Assembly (NCBI RefSeq): GCF_035917675.1
Contig: NZ_CP109104.1
Coordinates: 5,828,001-5,892,000, forward strand
Reading direction: 5' to 3'
Length of the DNA stretch: 64,000 bases
DNA from: Streptomyces sp. NBC_01775
Lineage (GTDB): Bacteria; Actinomycetota; Actinomycetes; Streptomycetales; Streptomycetaceae
In this document: positions 8,425 through 16,352 of the stretch, piece after piece
Layout of the letters: every line of letters begins with the position of its first letter
Position numbering within the stretch: position 1 is the stretch's first letter
Program-made: the position numbers and the translations under genes
The notes under the pieces: generated by a model
What the model was told of the DNA's origin: nothing
What the model saw: only the letters and a program-made list of their open reading frames with translations
Database searches by the model: none

Positions 8425-9411
8425 TCAGTGGGGGCGGCTGCGGAGACGGCGCAGCATGCGGGGGTCCTCGAAGCCGACCTCGCGTGCCGCCGTCTCCGTG
8501 GTCGCGCCGTGGCCGATCAGGTGCTCGGCCCGCTCCAGGCGAAGGGTCTGCTGGTAGCGCAGCGGGGTGAGTCCGCTGGTGGCGCGGGCGAAGAGCCGGG
8601 TGAGGGTGCGGGGGCTGACGCCCGCGCCGGCGGCGAGGTGGGCGAGGGGAAGCGGCTCGGCGAAGCGGCTGTCGATGAGGTCCTGCACCCGGTGGACGGT
8701 GTCGTCCAGGTGCGAGCGGTGCCGCAGCATGGCGCTGGCCTGGGGCTCGTCGCCGTTGCGGCGGGCGTAGACGACCATGCTGCGCGCCACGCGCGCTGCC
8801 AGTGCCGGGCCGTGCCGTATGGCGAGCAGGTGCAGCGCGAGGTCGATGCCGCTGGCGATGCCTGCCGAGGTGACGACCCGGTCGTCGGTGGTGAACAGCA
8901 CGTCCCGTACGACGTGGGCACGCGGGTGGCGGGCCGCCAGCTCGTCCTGGAGCTCGTGGTGGGTGGTGAAGTGGCGCCCGTCCAGCAGTCCGGCCCGGCC
9001 CAGGGCCGCCGCGCCGGAGCACACGCTCGCGACGGTGCCGCCCGCGGCGTGGTGCGCGCGCAGCCGCTGTTCGGTCCGCGCGCCCAGCCGGGGGCCGCCT
9101 CCGCGCACCGCCGGGGTCCGCCAGCCGGGCACGATCACCAGGTCCTCGGCGGACGGATCCGGCCAGCGGGTGAGGGCCGTCAGGGGAAGGCCCTGGGCGC
9201 TGAGGATCTGCTCCTGCTCGGCGAAGTAGCTGAGCCGGTAGGGCCGCCCGAAACCCGCCGCGGTGCTGAAGACCTGTGCCGGTCCTGCCAGGTCGAGCAG
9301 GTGGATGCCGGGCAGCAGGACGAAGACGACGTGGTTCACGGGCGGCGCGTCGCCGCCGTTCACGGGTGCGTCGTCGTTCGCGGGCGTGCGGGTCTCGGGT
9401 ACGTGGTTCAC
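8425..9411 (-). CDS. GlxA family transcriptional regulator (DJ-1/PfpI-AraC)
   Basis: Protein of 328 residues. An N-terminal class-I glutamine amidotransferase-like/DJ-1 domain (about 25-190) contains VFVLLPGIHLLDLAGP and the nucleophile-elbow-like VCSGAAALG. It is followed by an AraC-type double HTH (about 225-325: LAHLAAGAGVSPRTLTRLF, LRLERAEHLI). These proteins are usually regulators whose amidotransferase domain senses a ligand rather than catalyses. The second AraC helix-turn-helix ends soon after AAREVGFEDPRMLRR, slightly short but complete. The GTG start overlaps the upstream isochorismatase-like gene by 4 bases (GTGA), indicating an operon. Confidence 0.9.
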   Translation of the reverse strand: MNHVPETRTPANDDAPVNGGDAPPVNHVVFVLLPGIHLLDLAGPAQVFSTAAGFGRPYRLSYFAEQEQILSAQGLPLTALTRWPDPSAEDLVIVPGWRTPAVRGGGPRLGARTEQRLRAHHAAGGTVASVCSGAAALGRAGLLDGRHFTTHHELQDELAARHPRAHVVRDVLFTTDDRVVTSAGIASGIDLALHLLAIRHGPALAARVARSMVVYARRNGDEPQASAMLRHRSHLDDTVHRVQDLIDSRFAEPLPLAHLAAGAGVSPRTLTRLFARATSGLTPLRYQQTLRLERAEHLIGHGATTETAAREVGFEDPRMLRRLRSRPH

Positions 9412-10046
9412 GGGTGCGCGGCCACCGCGGCTTCCGTGCCGGACCCCGGTCCGGCCTCCGCTGCCCTCTCGGCCTCCGCCGCCCCTTCCGCCTCGGCCTC
9501 CGCTTCCGCCTCCAGCTCCAGCTCCAGCTCCGCCACGCTCCCGATCCGCGCGAACCGGCCGCGCAGGACCGCCTCCGTGCGCTCGATGACCGCCTCGGGC
9601 GGCAGCCCCGTGGCGCGGTCGGTCGTCGTCGCGTCGGTGACGAAGACGATGCCGTAGCCCAGGTCACTGCCGACGCGGGCCGTCGTCTCGACGCACTGTT
9701 CGGTGCGGATGCCGCACAGCACCAGCTCGCGTACGCCCGCCCTGGTCAGCAGCTGCTGGAGGTGGGTGGTGGTGAAGGCGTTGTGGGCCGTCTTGCGGAG
9801 TACGGGCTCGCCGGGTACCGGCTGTTCGAGCTCTTCCAGCAGCCGGACGTGCCCCTGCTCGGGGTCGAACGCGTTCCCACTGCCCGGCTCGGTGTGCAGC
9901 ACCCAGATGACCTGGTCACCGCGTGAGCGGGCGAGGCGTACGAGGCGGCTGACGGGCTCGGCTATGCGCTGGTTGGCCATGTCCTCCCAGTGCGGGCGGG
10001 CACGGAAGGACTCTTGGACGTCGATCACAAGCAGGGCTCGGTTCAT
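9408..10046 (-). CDS. isochorismatase-like cysteine hydrolase
   Basis: Protein of 212 residues of the isochorismatase/nicotinamidase superfamily. The catalytic triad is visible as Asp9 (LLVIDVQESF), Lys85 (LRKTAHNAF) and Cys118 (RTEQCVETTA). The last 35-40 residues are a Glu/Ala-rich tail (repeated EAEA) not needed for the fold. The substrate is unknown; the motif context does not match true nicotinamidases, and a separate nicotinamidase gene lies at 53.9 kb. It is the first gene of a two-gene operon with the GlxA-type regulator and divergent from the hexosaminidase gene. Confidence 0.88.
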   Translation of the reverse strand: MNRALLVIDVQESFRARPHWEDMANQRIAEPVSRLVRLARSRGDQVIWVLHTEPGSGNAFDPEQGHVRLLEELEQPVPGEPVLRKTAHNAFTTTHLQQLLTRAGVRELVLCGIRTEQCVETTARVGSDLGYGIVFVTDATTTDRATGLPPEAVIERTEAVLRGRFARIGSVAELELELEAEAEAEAEGAAEAERAAEAGPGSGTEAAVAAHP

Positions 10047-10164
10047 GTGCCCAGTCTGTACGGGTCGGCGCCCGTGCGGCAGACACGGACCGGGCCACCA
10101 CCGGAACGATCTGGTCACAGGCAAGGCAGGGGAAGACGACCTGCCGTGCCCGCACGGCGACGGG

Positions 10165-10180
10165 ATTGGTCGAGACCTAT
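10165..10180. promoter_or_regulatory. possible DasR-responsive element (dre)
   Basis: ATTGGTCGAGACCTAT matches the dre consensus as I recall it (ACTGGTCTAGACCAGT) at 12 of 16 positions and keeps the TGGTCnAGACC core. It lies about 137 bp upstream of the hexosaminidase start, in the divergent promoter region. DasR represses chitin/GlcNAc catabolic genes in streptomycetes, so the location makes biological sense. The assignment is by eye. Confidence 0.5.
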
Positions 10181-10316
10181 TGCCGTGGACGGGGTGTGCT
10201 CGTAGCCTCCTGCGGAAGTTGTGCACCGCGAAACCACCGTTGTGCACCCTGCAACGCACGGCACGCTGCCCGTGCCCGTGCCCCGTGCCCGTGCCGGTTC
10301 CGGAGAGGAGCACCTG

Positions 10317-11990
10317 GTGAGCTGGTCCGGACTCGTTCCGCGCCCTTCCGACGTCCAAGAGCGCGCGGGTGCGCCGTTCGTGTGGGGGAGCGGCACCGCG
10401 CTCCTCGCCCGCCCCGGCACGCACTCCGTCGCGCGCTGGCTGCGCGGCCAGGCCGCCCTCCCTTTCCGGGAGGGCGCGGACAACGACGCCGACCCGCCCC
10501 GCCGTGAGGAGGACCGACCCCGCCGTGAGGAGGACCGACCCCGCAGCGAGGAGGACCGACCCCGCAACACCGTCGAGCTGCGCCTCGACCGCGAACTGCC
10601 CGCCGGGTCCTACCGGCTGGACGTCACCGCCGAGCGCGCCCTGATCGAGGGCGGCGACGAGGCCGGGGTCTTCTGGGGCGTCCAGACCCTGCGCCAGGCA
10701 CTCCCGCCCGGCGCGCTGCGCCGCGCGTCCACCGCGGCGGAATGGCACCTGGCCCCGGCCCGCGTCCAGGACGCGCCCCGCTTCGTCTGGCGCGGCCTCA
10801 TGCTGGATGTGGCGCGGCACTTCATGCCGAAGGACGGGGTGCTGAGCGTCCTCGACCTGCTCGCCGCGCACAAGCTGAACGTCCTCCACCTCCACCTGAC
10901 CGACGACCAGGGCTGGCGCGTCCAGATCCGCCGCTATCCGGCGCTGACCGAGGTCGGCGGCTGGCGGCCCCGCACGCGGGTGGGGCACCGCGCCTCCCCG
11001 CTGTGGGACGAGCGCCCGCACGGCGGCCACTACACCCAAGGCGACCTGCGCGAGATCGTCGCGTACGCCGCCGAGCGGCACATCACCGTCGTCCCCGAGA
11101 TCGAGCTGCCCGGCCACTCGCAGGCCGCCATCGCCGCCTACCCCGAACTGGGCAACACCGACGTGGTCGACACCGCCGCGCTCGGCGTGTGGACCGACTG
11201 GGGTGTCAGCCCCCATCTGCTGGCCCCCACCGACGACACCCTCCGCTTCTACGAACACGTCCTGGAAGAGGTCCTCGACCTCTTCCCCTCCCCCTTCATC
11301 CACATCGGCGGCGACGAGACCCCCAAGGAGCAGTGGCGCGCCTCCGCCGTCGCGCAGGCGCGCCTCGCACAGGAGGGGCTCGTCGACGAGGACGCCCTCC
11401 AGGCGTGGATGGTGCGGCACTTCGACCGCTGGCTCGCCGCGCGCGGACGCCGCCTCACCGGCTGGGACGAGATCCTGGAGGGCGGCACCCTGGCCGACGG
11501 GCTCACACCCGGCGCCGTCGTCTCCTCCTGGCGGGGCTACGAGGGCGGCATCACGGCCGCCAAGTCCGGCCACGACGTGGTGATGTGCCCCGAGCACCAG
11601 GTGTACCTCGACCGCCGCCAGGCGCCGGGCGAGAGCGAGCCGATGCCGCTTGGGTACGTCGCGACCCTGCGCGACGTCCACGGCTTCGAGCCGGTGCCGC
11701 CGGAGCTGGCCGGCACGGAGCACGCCCGGCATGTGCTCGGCATCCAGGCCAACATGTGGACGGAGTGCGCGGAGAGCGCGCAGCGCGTCGACTACCAGGT
11801 CTTTCCGCGGCTCGCCGCGCTGTCCGAGGTGGCGTGGTCGGCGGAGGCGGGGGAGTACGCGGACTTCGAGCGGCGTATGGACGAGGCCCACTACGCCCGC
11901 CTCGACGCCCTCGGCGTCAATTATCGCCCCCCGGCCGGTCCCCACCCCTGGCACCGCCGCCCGGGCATCCCCGGCAGGCCCCTGGAATGA
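10317..11990 (+). CDS. beta-N-acetylhexosaminidase, GH20
   Basis: Enzyme of 557 residues that removes terminal beta-GlcNAc/GalNAc from chito-oligosaccharides or glycans. It starts at GTG behind GGAGAGGAG. An N-terminal GH20b-type domain (to about 150) precedes the GH20 barrel (FVWRGLMLDVARHFMP, HLHLTDDQGWRVQI, PEIELPGHSQAA). The catalytic Asp-Glu pair is in HIGGDETPKEQW (Asp333, Glu334). No signal peptide is seen, so it is probably intracellular, acting on imported oligosaccharides. An Arg/Glu-rich triplicated segment (PRREEDR units) sits in the N-terminal domain. A GlcNAc-type PTS permease lies elsewhere in this window. Confidence 0.92.
   Translation: MSWSGLVPRPSDVQERAGAPFVWGSGTALLARPGTHSVARWLRGQAALPFREGADNDADPPRREEDRPRREEDRPRSEEDRPRNTVELRLDRELPAGSYRLDVTAERALIEGGDEAGVFWGVQTLRQALPPGALRRASTAAEWHLAPARVQDAPRFVWRGLMLDVARHFMPKDGVLSVLDLLAAHKLNVLHLHLTDDQGWRVQIRRYPALTEVGGWRPRTRVGHRASPLWDERPHGGHYTQGDLREIVAYAAERHITVVPEIELPGHSQAAIAAYPELGNTDVVDTAALGVWTDWGVSPHLLAPTDDTLRFYEHVLEEVLDLFPSPFIHIGGDETPKEQWRASAVAQARLAQEGLVDEDALQAWMVRHFDRWLAARGRRLTGWDEILEGGTLADGLTPGAVVSSWRGYEGGITAAKSGHDVVMCPEHQVYLDRRQAPGESEPMPLGYVATLRDVHGFEPVPPELAGTEHARHVLGIQANMWTECAESAQRVDYQVFPRLAALSEVAWSAEAGEYADFERRMDEAHYARLDALGVNYRPPAGPHPWHRRPGIPGRPLE
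10497..10559 (+). repeat. in-frame 21-bp repeat, three copies, in the hexosaminidase gene
   Basis: Three copies of a 21-bp unit (CCCCGCCGTGAGGAGGACCG plus A) are joined head to tail. The first two are identical and the third differs by a few bases. They encode a seven-residue PRREEDR unit repeated in a surface region of the N-terminal domain, so copy number can change without breaking the frame. Confidence 0.85.
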
Positions 11991-12233
11991 GCCCTTGCCC
12001 CTCCGCTGGATTGAGCCCCTGCCCCGCCGCCCGTCTCTCGCGGAGGCCGGTGGAGATCCCGGTCCCGGGCGCGTGGACCGAGCCCCTGTAATACAGCGGG
12101 CAAATGCGACGGGAGCCGCCCTCGTGTCGTGCCTCGGCCGAGATGTGCCAGAGTTGCCTAGTCCGGGCTGTGAGCACGTACCGTACGGCAGTGCAGCCGG
12201 GAGCCCGGGGATGTCGGGGAAGGGGCAGCTAGG

Positions 12234-13169
12234 TTGAGCACGCACGTACGGCACGCACCACACGGCGGCCAGGCCGCGCAGGCTGTGCCGTCTGTCATGC
12301 TGCCGACCACCCTCGACGAGGCCGTGTCGGCGCTCGCCACCGTGCCCGCCGCCGTTCCCGTGGCGGGCGGCACCGACCTGATGGCCGACGTCAACTCCGG
12401 CCAGCTCCGCCCCGCCGCGCTCGTCGGCCTCGGGCGGATCAGCGAGATCCGCGGCTGGTCGTACCAGGACGGGCACGGCGTGCTGGGCGCCGGACTGACC
12501 CACGCCCGCATGGGCCGCCCCGACTTCGCCGCGCTCATCCCCGCGCTGGCCGCCGCGGCCCGCGCCGCCGGGCCCCCGCAGATCCGGAACGCCGGGACCC
12601 TCGGCGGCAACATCGTCAGCGCCTCGCCCACCGGTGACACGCTGCCCGTGCTGGCCGCGCTGGAGGCCACGCTCTCCATCGCCGGGCCCGAGGGAGCGCG
12701 CCGCGAGCTGCCGGTGAGCCATCTGCTCGCGGGCATGGACATGCTTCAGCCCAGCGAGGTCGTCGGCTATGTGCGGGTGCCGCTGCTGCACGCGCCGCAG
12801 ACCTTCCTCAAGGCCACGAGCAGGACGGGGCCCAGCCGCGCGCTCGCCTCGGTCGCCGTCGTGCTCGACCCGATGCGGCGCGGGGTGCGCTGCGCGGTCG
12901 GCGCCGTCGCGCCGATGCCGCTGCGCCCGCTGGAGGCCGAGCGCTGGATCGCCTCGCTCATCGACTGGGACGGCGAACGGGGGCTCGCCCCCGAGGCGCT
13001 GACTGCTTTCGGGGAGTATGTCGCGATGGCGTGCATCCCCGACCCGGTGCCGGAGGAGGGGCCCGACGGTACCCCTGGGCCCGTATCCGAGCTTCCGCCC
13101 GCGGCGCTGCACTTGCGGCGTACCGTGGCGACACTGGCCCGCCGTGGACTCGGGAGGGCTCTCGCATGA
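12234..13169 (+). CDS. xanthine dehydrogenase family FAD-binding subunit
   Basis: Protein of 311 residues, the medium subunit of a molybdenum hydroxylase (CoxM/XdhB-like). It carries the FAD-binding PCMH fold (PVAGGTDLMADVNSG, near 45) and the second FAD motif RNAGTLGGNIVSASPTGDTLP (near 120), plus the CO-dehydrogenase flavoprotein C-terminal domain. It starts at TTG behind AGGGGCAG; an inner ATG at 12297 is a weaker alternative. The stop overlaps the ATG of the 2Fe-2S subunit, so the subunits are coupled. It should pass electrons from the 2Fe-2S clusters to FAD and an acceptor. Confidence 0.9.
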   Translation: MSTHVRHAPHGGQAAQAVPSVMLPTTLDEAVSALATVPAAVPVAGGTDLMADVNSGQLRPAALVGLGRISEIRGWSYQDGHGVLGAGLTHARMGRPDFAALIPALAAAARAAGPPQIRNAGTLGGNIVSASPTGDTLPVLAALEATLSIAGPEGARRELPVSHLLAGMDMLQPSEVVGYVRVPLLHAPQTFLKATSRTGPSRALASVAVVLDPMRRGVRCAVGAVAPMPLRPLEAERWIASLIDWDGERGLAPEALTAFGEYVAMACIPDPVPEEGPDGTPGPVSELPPAALHLRRTVATLARRGLGRALA

Positions 13170-16100
13170 GCGGCACACCACACGACAACGGGAACGGGAA
13201 CCGGAACGGGGGCGCGGACCCGCACTCAGGCGCGGGACCGCACGCGAACGTGAACGCGCACACGGACGAGAACGGATACCCGTACCCGGACGGGGACGGC
13301 TACCCGGGCGGGGGTGCGTACCCCGCCGGGGACGGTTACCAAAGCGGGGACGCGTACCAGGGCCAGGACGGCTACCCGGAGGCTCAGGGCGGCTACCCGG
13401 AGGCTTACGGGACGAACGCCGACCCTTATGCCCGGTATGACTCCTACGCGGAACAGGTCCCGTACGGGCAGCATGTGCCCAGGAGTTGGGGCGGCGGCGA
13501 GTACGACGCGGACGCGACCGGGTTCGTGCAGCTGCCCGCGGGCGGTTTCCCCGAGAGCGGCGTACCGCTCGCCGCGCCCGGCACGGGCCAGGGCGGCTAC
13601 ACCCCGCCGTCCATCGACCCCTCCGAACCGGGCGCGGGCAGTGCGCCCTTGACCCCGGCCGCGAGCACGGACCCCTCGGACACCGGCCAGTGGGTGATGC
13701 CTTTCGCGCCGGAGACGGCGCAGCCCGGTGCGGAGTTCGCCCAGAACTACGGCCAGAACCAGGGCCAGAACCAGGGCCAGAACCAGGGCTACGGCCAGGG
13801 CTATGGCGGGGACCCCGGTGCGGGCCGGCATGAACCGGAGGGCGAAGCGGAGCCCGGCCAGGGCGCCGGTCCCGGTCCCGGTCCGGATCCTGCCGCCGGT
13901 CTCGGCTCGGGCTCTTCGGCCGCCTCCGTGCTCGGGCAGGGCGCCGCGGCGGCGCTCGCCGGATCGCACGAGGCCCGCACCCAGCGCCGCCCGCTCGGTG
14001 CGGGCCCCGGCACGGGGGCGGGCGCCGCGCCAGGGACCGAGGGCACGGGCACGGGAACGGGCACGCCTGGTTCGGCCGCCGCGATCGGCGGGACCGACGG
14101 CGGACAGAGGCAAGGACAGGGACAGGGCGCCGCGCAGGGCCCGGGGGGCACGCTCGGCGCCGGCCGGCCGCTCGCCGAGGAGCCCGCCGTTGACGGGGGT
14201 TACACCCCGCCCTCGTCCGCCGCGCCGGTGCCCGCGCCAGGGCACCTGCCCGCCGCCAGCGAGTCGCCCGGACCCTGGAGCCCGACCCCGCCGCCCCCCG
14301 CGCCGCACTGGGGCGAGGCATCGGCGCACGCACCGCATCCGCACCCGGGGCCGGAAAGCCCCGACGCCTTCACCGGTCCTGGCCCGTTGCCGCCGCAACA
14401 GCCGGGCATGGTCTGGCCGTTCACGCCTTCGGAAGGCGGCCCCGCCGTCGGCTCCCTCGGCGCGCTCGACTCCACCGCACACCCTCAGACCCCCGGCGGG
14501 CCTGGCGTACCCGGAGCCTCCGGCGGGAACGCGCCCGCCCCGGCCGAGCTGCCGGAACAGCGCGACCGTTCGGCCGCCCCGCCCGAGCAGGACGTCCAGG
14601 GACCCTCGGGTGTCCAAGGCCCCCCGGAGGGACCTGGCTTCCCGGAGGGACCGGGATCCCCGGATGTCCAGCACCCCTCGGATGTCCAGCACTCCTCGGA
14701 CGCCGAGGCCACGGACGAGAAGCTCGGTGCGGCCCCCCGGCCCGCCGAGTCGGCGCCCGCCCCTTCGGCGCCCACCGGGCTGCCGCCCGAGCGCGAGCAG
14801 CCGACTGCGGAGCCGCAGCCGACGGCGCAGGCCGAGCCGGGTGCGGACGGCCCCGTGGGTGGGCGCGTGGACGGCCCGGTGGGCGGGCCCAGGCCGGGCC
14901 TGATTCCCACGACGGCCTCCACTCCCGGCAGCGCGCAGCCTGTCGCGCAGCCGCCCTCCCCGGAGCCCGAGCCCGCGCCCGAGCCCGCGCCTGTCTCCGT
15001 CCCGGCAGCGGACGCCACCGGATCGGACGCCACCGGGTCGGACGCCGCCGAGGGGGCAGCCGGGTCCGGGACGGACGTCGGCCCCCAGGCCCCTGACGGG
15101 CCCGCAGAGGCGGACGCGGCCACGGACACCGAGGCGGACGCCGACGCGCAGGAGGAGGGGAAACCCGACGTCCCCGATGCGAACGCCGTTGCCGACGCGG
15201 AGGCGGACGCCGACACCGGAGAGGCCGACGCAGAAGAGGCCGGCTCCCACGAGGCGGACTCCCAAGAGGAGGACGCGTCGGCCGGTGACGAACACCCCCA
15301 GGTCTCCTACGTCCTGCACGTCAACGGGGTCGACCGGCCGGTCACCGGCGCGTGGATCGGCGAGTCGCTGCTGTATGTGCTGCGGGAGCGGCTCGGGCTG
15401 GCGGGCGCCAAGGACGGGTGCGCGCAGGGCGAGTGCGGCGCGTGCTCGGTGCAGGTGGACGGCCGGCTCGTGGCCGCCTGCCTGGTGCCCGCGGCCACCG
15501 CGGCGGGCAGCGAGGTACGCACCGTCGAGGGCCTCGCGACGGACGGCGTGCCCTCCGACGTTCAGTGCGCGCTGGCCGAAAGCGGCTCCGTGCAGTGCGG
15601 GTTCTGCGTGCCCGGTCTGGCCATGACCGTGCACGATCTGCTGGAGGGCAACCACGCCCCCAGCGACCTGGAGACCCGCAAGGCGATCAGCGGCAACCTG
15701 TGCCGCTGCTCCGGATACCGGGGCGTGCTCGACGCCGTCCGCACCGTCGTCTCCGAACGCGCCGCGAAGGCCGAGCGGGAGACGGCCGAGGCCGAGGCGC
15801 AAGCCCAGACCCAGGCCCAGGGGGCGGCGGCCGGCACCCCCGGCGCACCCGGCCCGCATCCGGAACACGCCAACGGCGTGTTCGGCAACGGCAACGCCGA
15901 CAACGGCGGCAACGCCAACGGTGGTTACGAGACCGGCGCGTACCCCCGCGAGGCGTACCCGAACGGCGAGTACGGCGAGGCCCCGCACGAGGGCGGCCAG
16001 TACGGCACCGAGCAGTACGGCCAGGGCCAGTACGGCAACGAGCAGTACGGCGCCGACCAGTACGGCCAGGACCAGTACGGCCAGGACCAGTACGGCGGCA

Positions 16101-16207
16101 ACGAGCAGTACCGCGGCAACGACCAGTACGGCGGTGCCGAGTACGGCAACGGCACCTACGGGGCGGACATCCCCCAGCAGACACGCCACCCGGACAGGGG
16201 CGCGTGA
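13166..16207 (+). CDS. xanthine dehydrogenase family 2Fe-2S subunit with very long low-complexity flanks
   Basis: Protein of 1013 residues; the family is normally about 160-200. The ferredoxin-like core is only about residues 713-865. All eight cluster ligands are present: Cys752, Cys757, Cys760 and Cys772 (CAQGECGAC ... AAC), then CGFC and the LCRCSGY pair. Before it lie about 710 disordered residues in zones: a Tyr/Gly/Asp/Asn-rich stretch, a GQN repeat, Pro/Gly/Ala-rich sequence, and a strongly acidic Ala/Asp/Glu zone just before the core. After it come about 150 residues ending in many QYG units (EQYG, DQYGQ). The frame is continuous, coupled upstream by an ATGA overlap, and 146 bases ahead of the molybdopterin subunit. 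The core should function; the flanks have no known role. A start nearer the core cannot be excluded, but the frame is open throughout and the coupling favours the long form. Confidence 0.85.
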   Translation: MSGTPHDNGNGNRNGGADPHSGAGPHANVNAHTDENGYPYPDGDGYPGGGAYPAGDGYQSGDAYQGQDGYPEAQGGYPEAYGTNADPYARYDSYAEQVPYGQHVPRSWGGGEYDADATGFVQLPAGGFPESGVPLAAPGTGQGGYTPPSIDPSEPGAGSAPLTPAASTDPSDTGQWVMPFAPETAQPGAEFAQNYGQNQGQNQGQNQGYGQGYGGDPGAGRHEPEGEAEPGQGAGPGPGPDPAAGLGSGSSAASVLGQGAAAALAGSHEARTQRRPLGAGPGTGAGAAPGTEGTGTGTGTPGSAAAIGGTDGGQRQGQGQGAAQGPGGTLGAGRPLAEEPAVDGGYTPPSSAAPVPAPGHLPAASESPGPWSPTPPPPAPHWGEASAHAPHPHPGPESPDAFTGPGPLPPQQPGMVWPFTPSEGGPAVGSLGALDSTAHPQTPGGPGVPGASGGNAPAPAELPEQRDRSAAPPEQDVQGPSGVQGPPEGPGFPEGPGSPDVQHPSDVQHSSDAEATDEKLGAAPRPAESAPAPSAPTGLPPEREQPTAEPQPTAQAEPGADGPVGGRVDGPVGGPRPGLIPTTASTPGSAQPVAQPPSPEPEPAPEPAPVSVPAADATGSDATGSDAAEGAAGSGTDVGPQAPDGPAEADAATDTEADADAQEEGKPDVPDANAVADAEADADTGEADAEEAGSHEADSQEEDASAGDEHPQVSYVLHVNGVDRPVTGAWIGESLLYVLRERLGLAGAKDGCAQGECGACSVQVDGRLVAACLVPAATAAGSEVRTVEGLATDGVPSDVQCALAESGSVQCGFCVPGLAMTVHDLLEGNHAPSDLETRKAISGNLCRCSGYRGVLDAVRTVVSERAAKAERETAEAEAQAQTQAQGAAAGTPGAPGPHPEHANGVFGNGNADNGGNANGGYETGAYPREAYPNGEYGEAPHEGGQYGTEQYGQGQYGNEQYGADQYGQDQYGQDQYGGNEQYRGNDQYGGAEYGNGTYGADIPQQTRHPDRGA

Positions 16208-16352
16208 TGCCGGCCGGACCCCCTCACCCCGCACCCACCCGGGCAACCGGCGTCAGCCCGAGCCCCACCCGCGTGAACCAGCCCCGCCCGCGTGACCGCG
16301 CCACCGCGCGCGTCCGAAAGGGCGGCGGGCACCAGCACAGAAAGGCGGCGGT

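Noticed and set aside
9408..14333. 1641-codon open frame on the minus strand
   Set aside because: Only its last 213 codons encode a real protein (isochorismatase-like). The rest lies antisense to the hexosaminidase and molybdenum hydroxylase genes and has Arg/Ala/Gly-biased composition typical of GC-rich antisense frames.
13166..16207. Assembly error or frameshift creating the long 2Fe-2S protein
   Set aside because: The frame is open from the ATGA overlap through the core to the stop with no internal stops, and G/C third-position bias stays in frame throughout. Read-level validation would still be useful.
13226..16246. 1006-codon minus-strand open frame opposite the 2Fe-2S subunit
   Set aside because: The low-complexity repeats on the plus strand produce repetitive Val/Leu/Arg/Gly on the other strand; no family motif and no ribosome binding site. 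The plus strand has the 2Fe-2S motifs.
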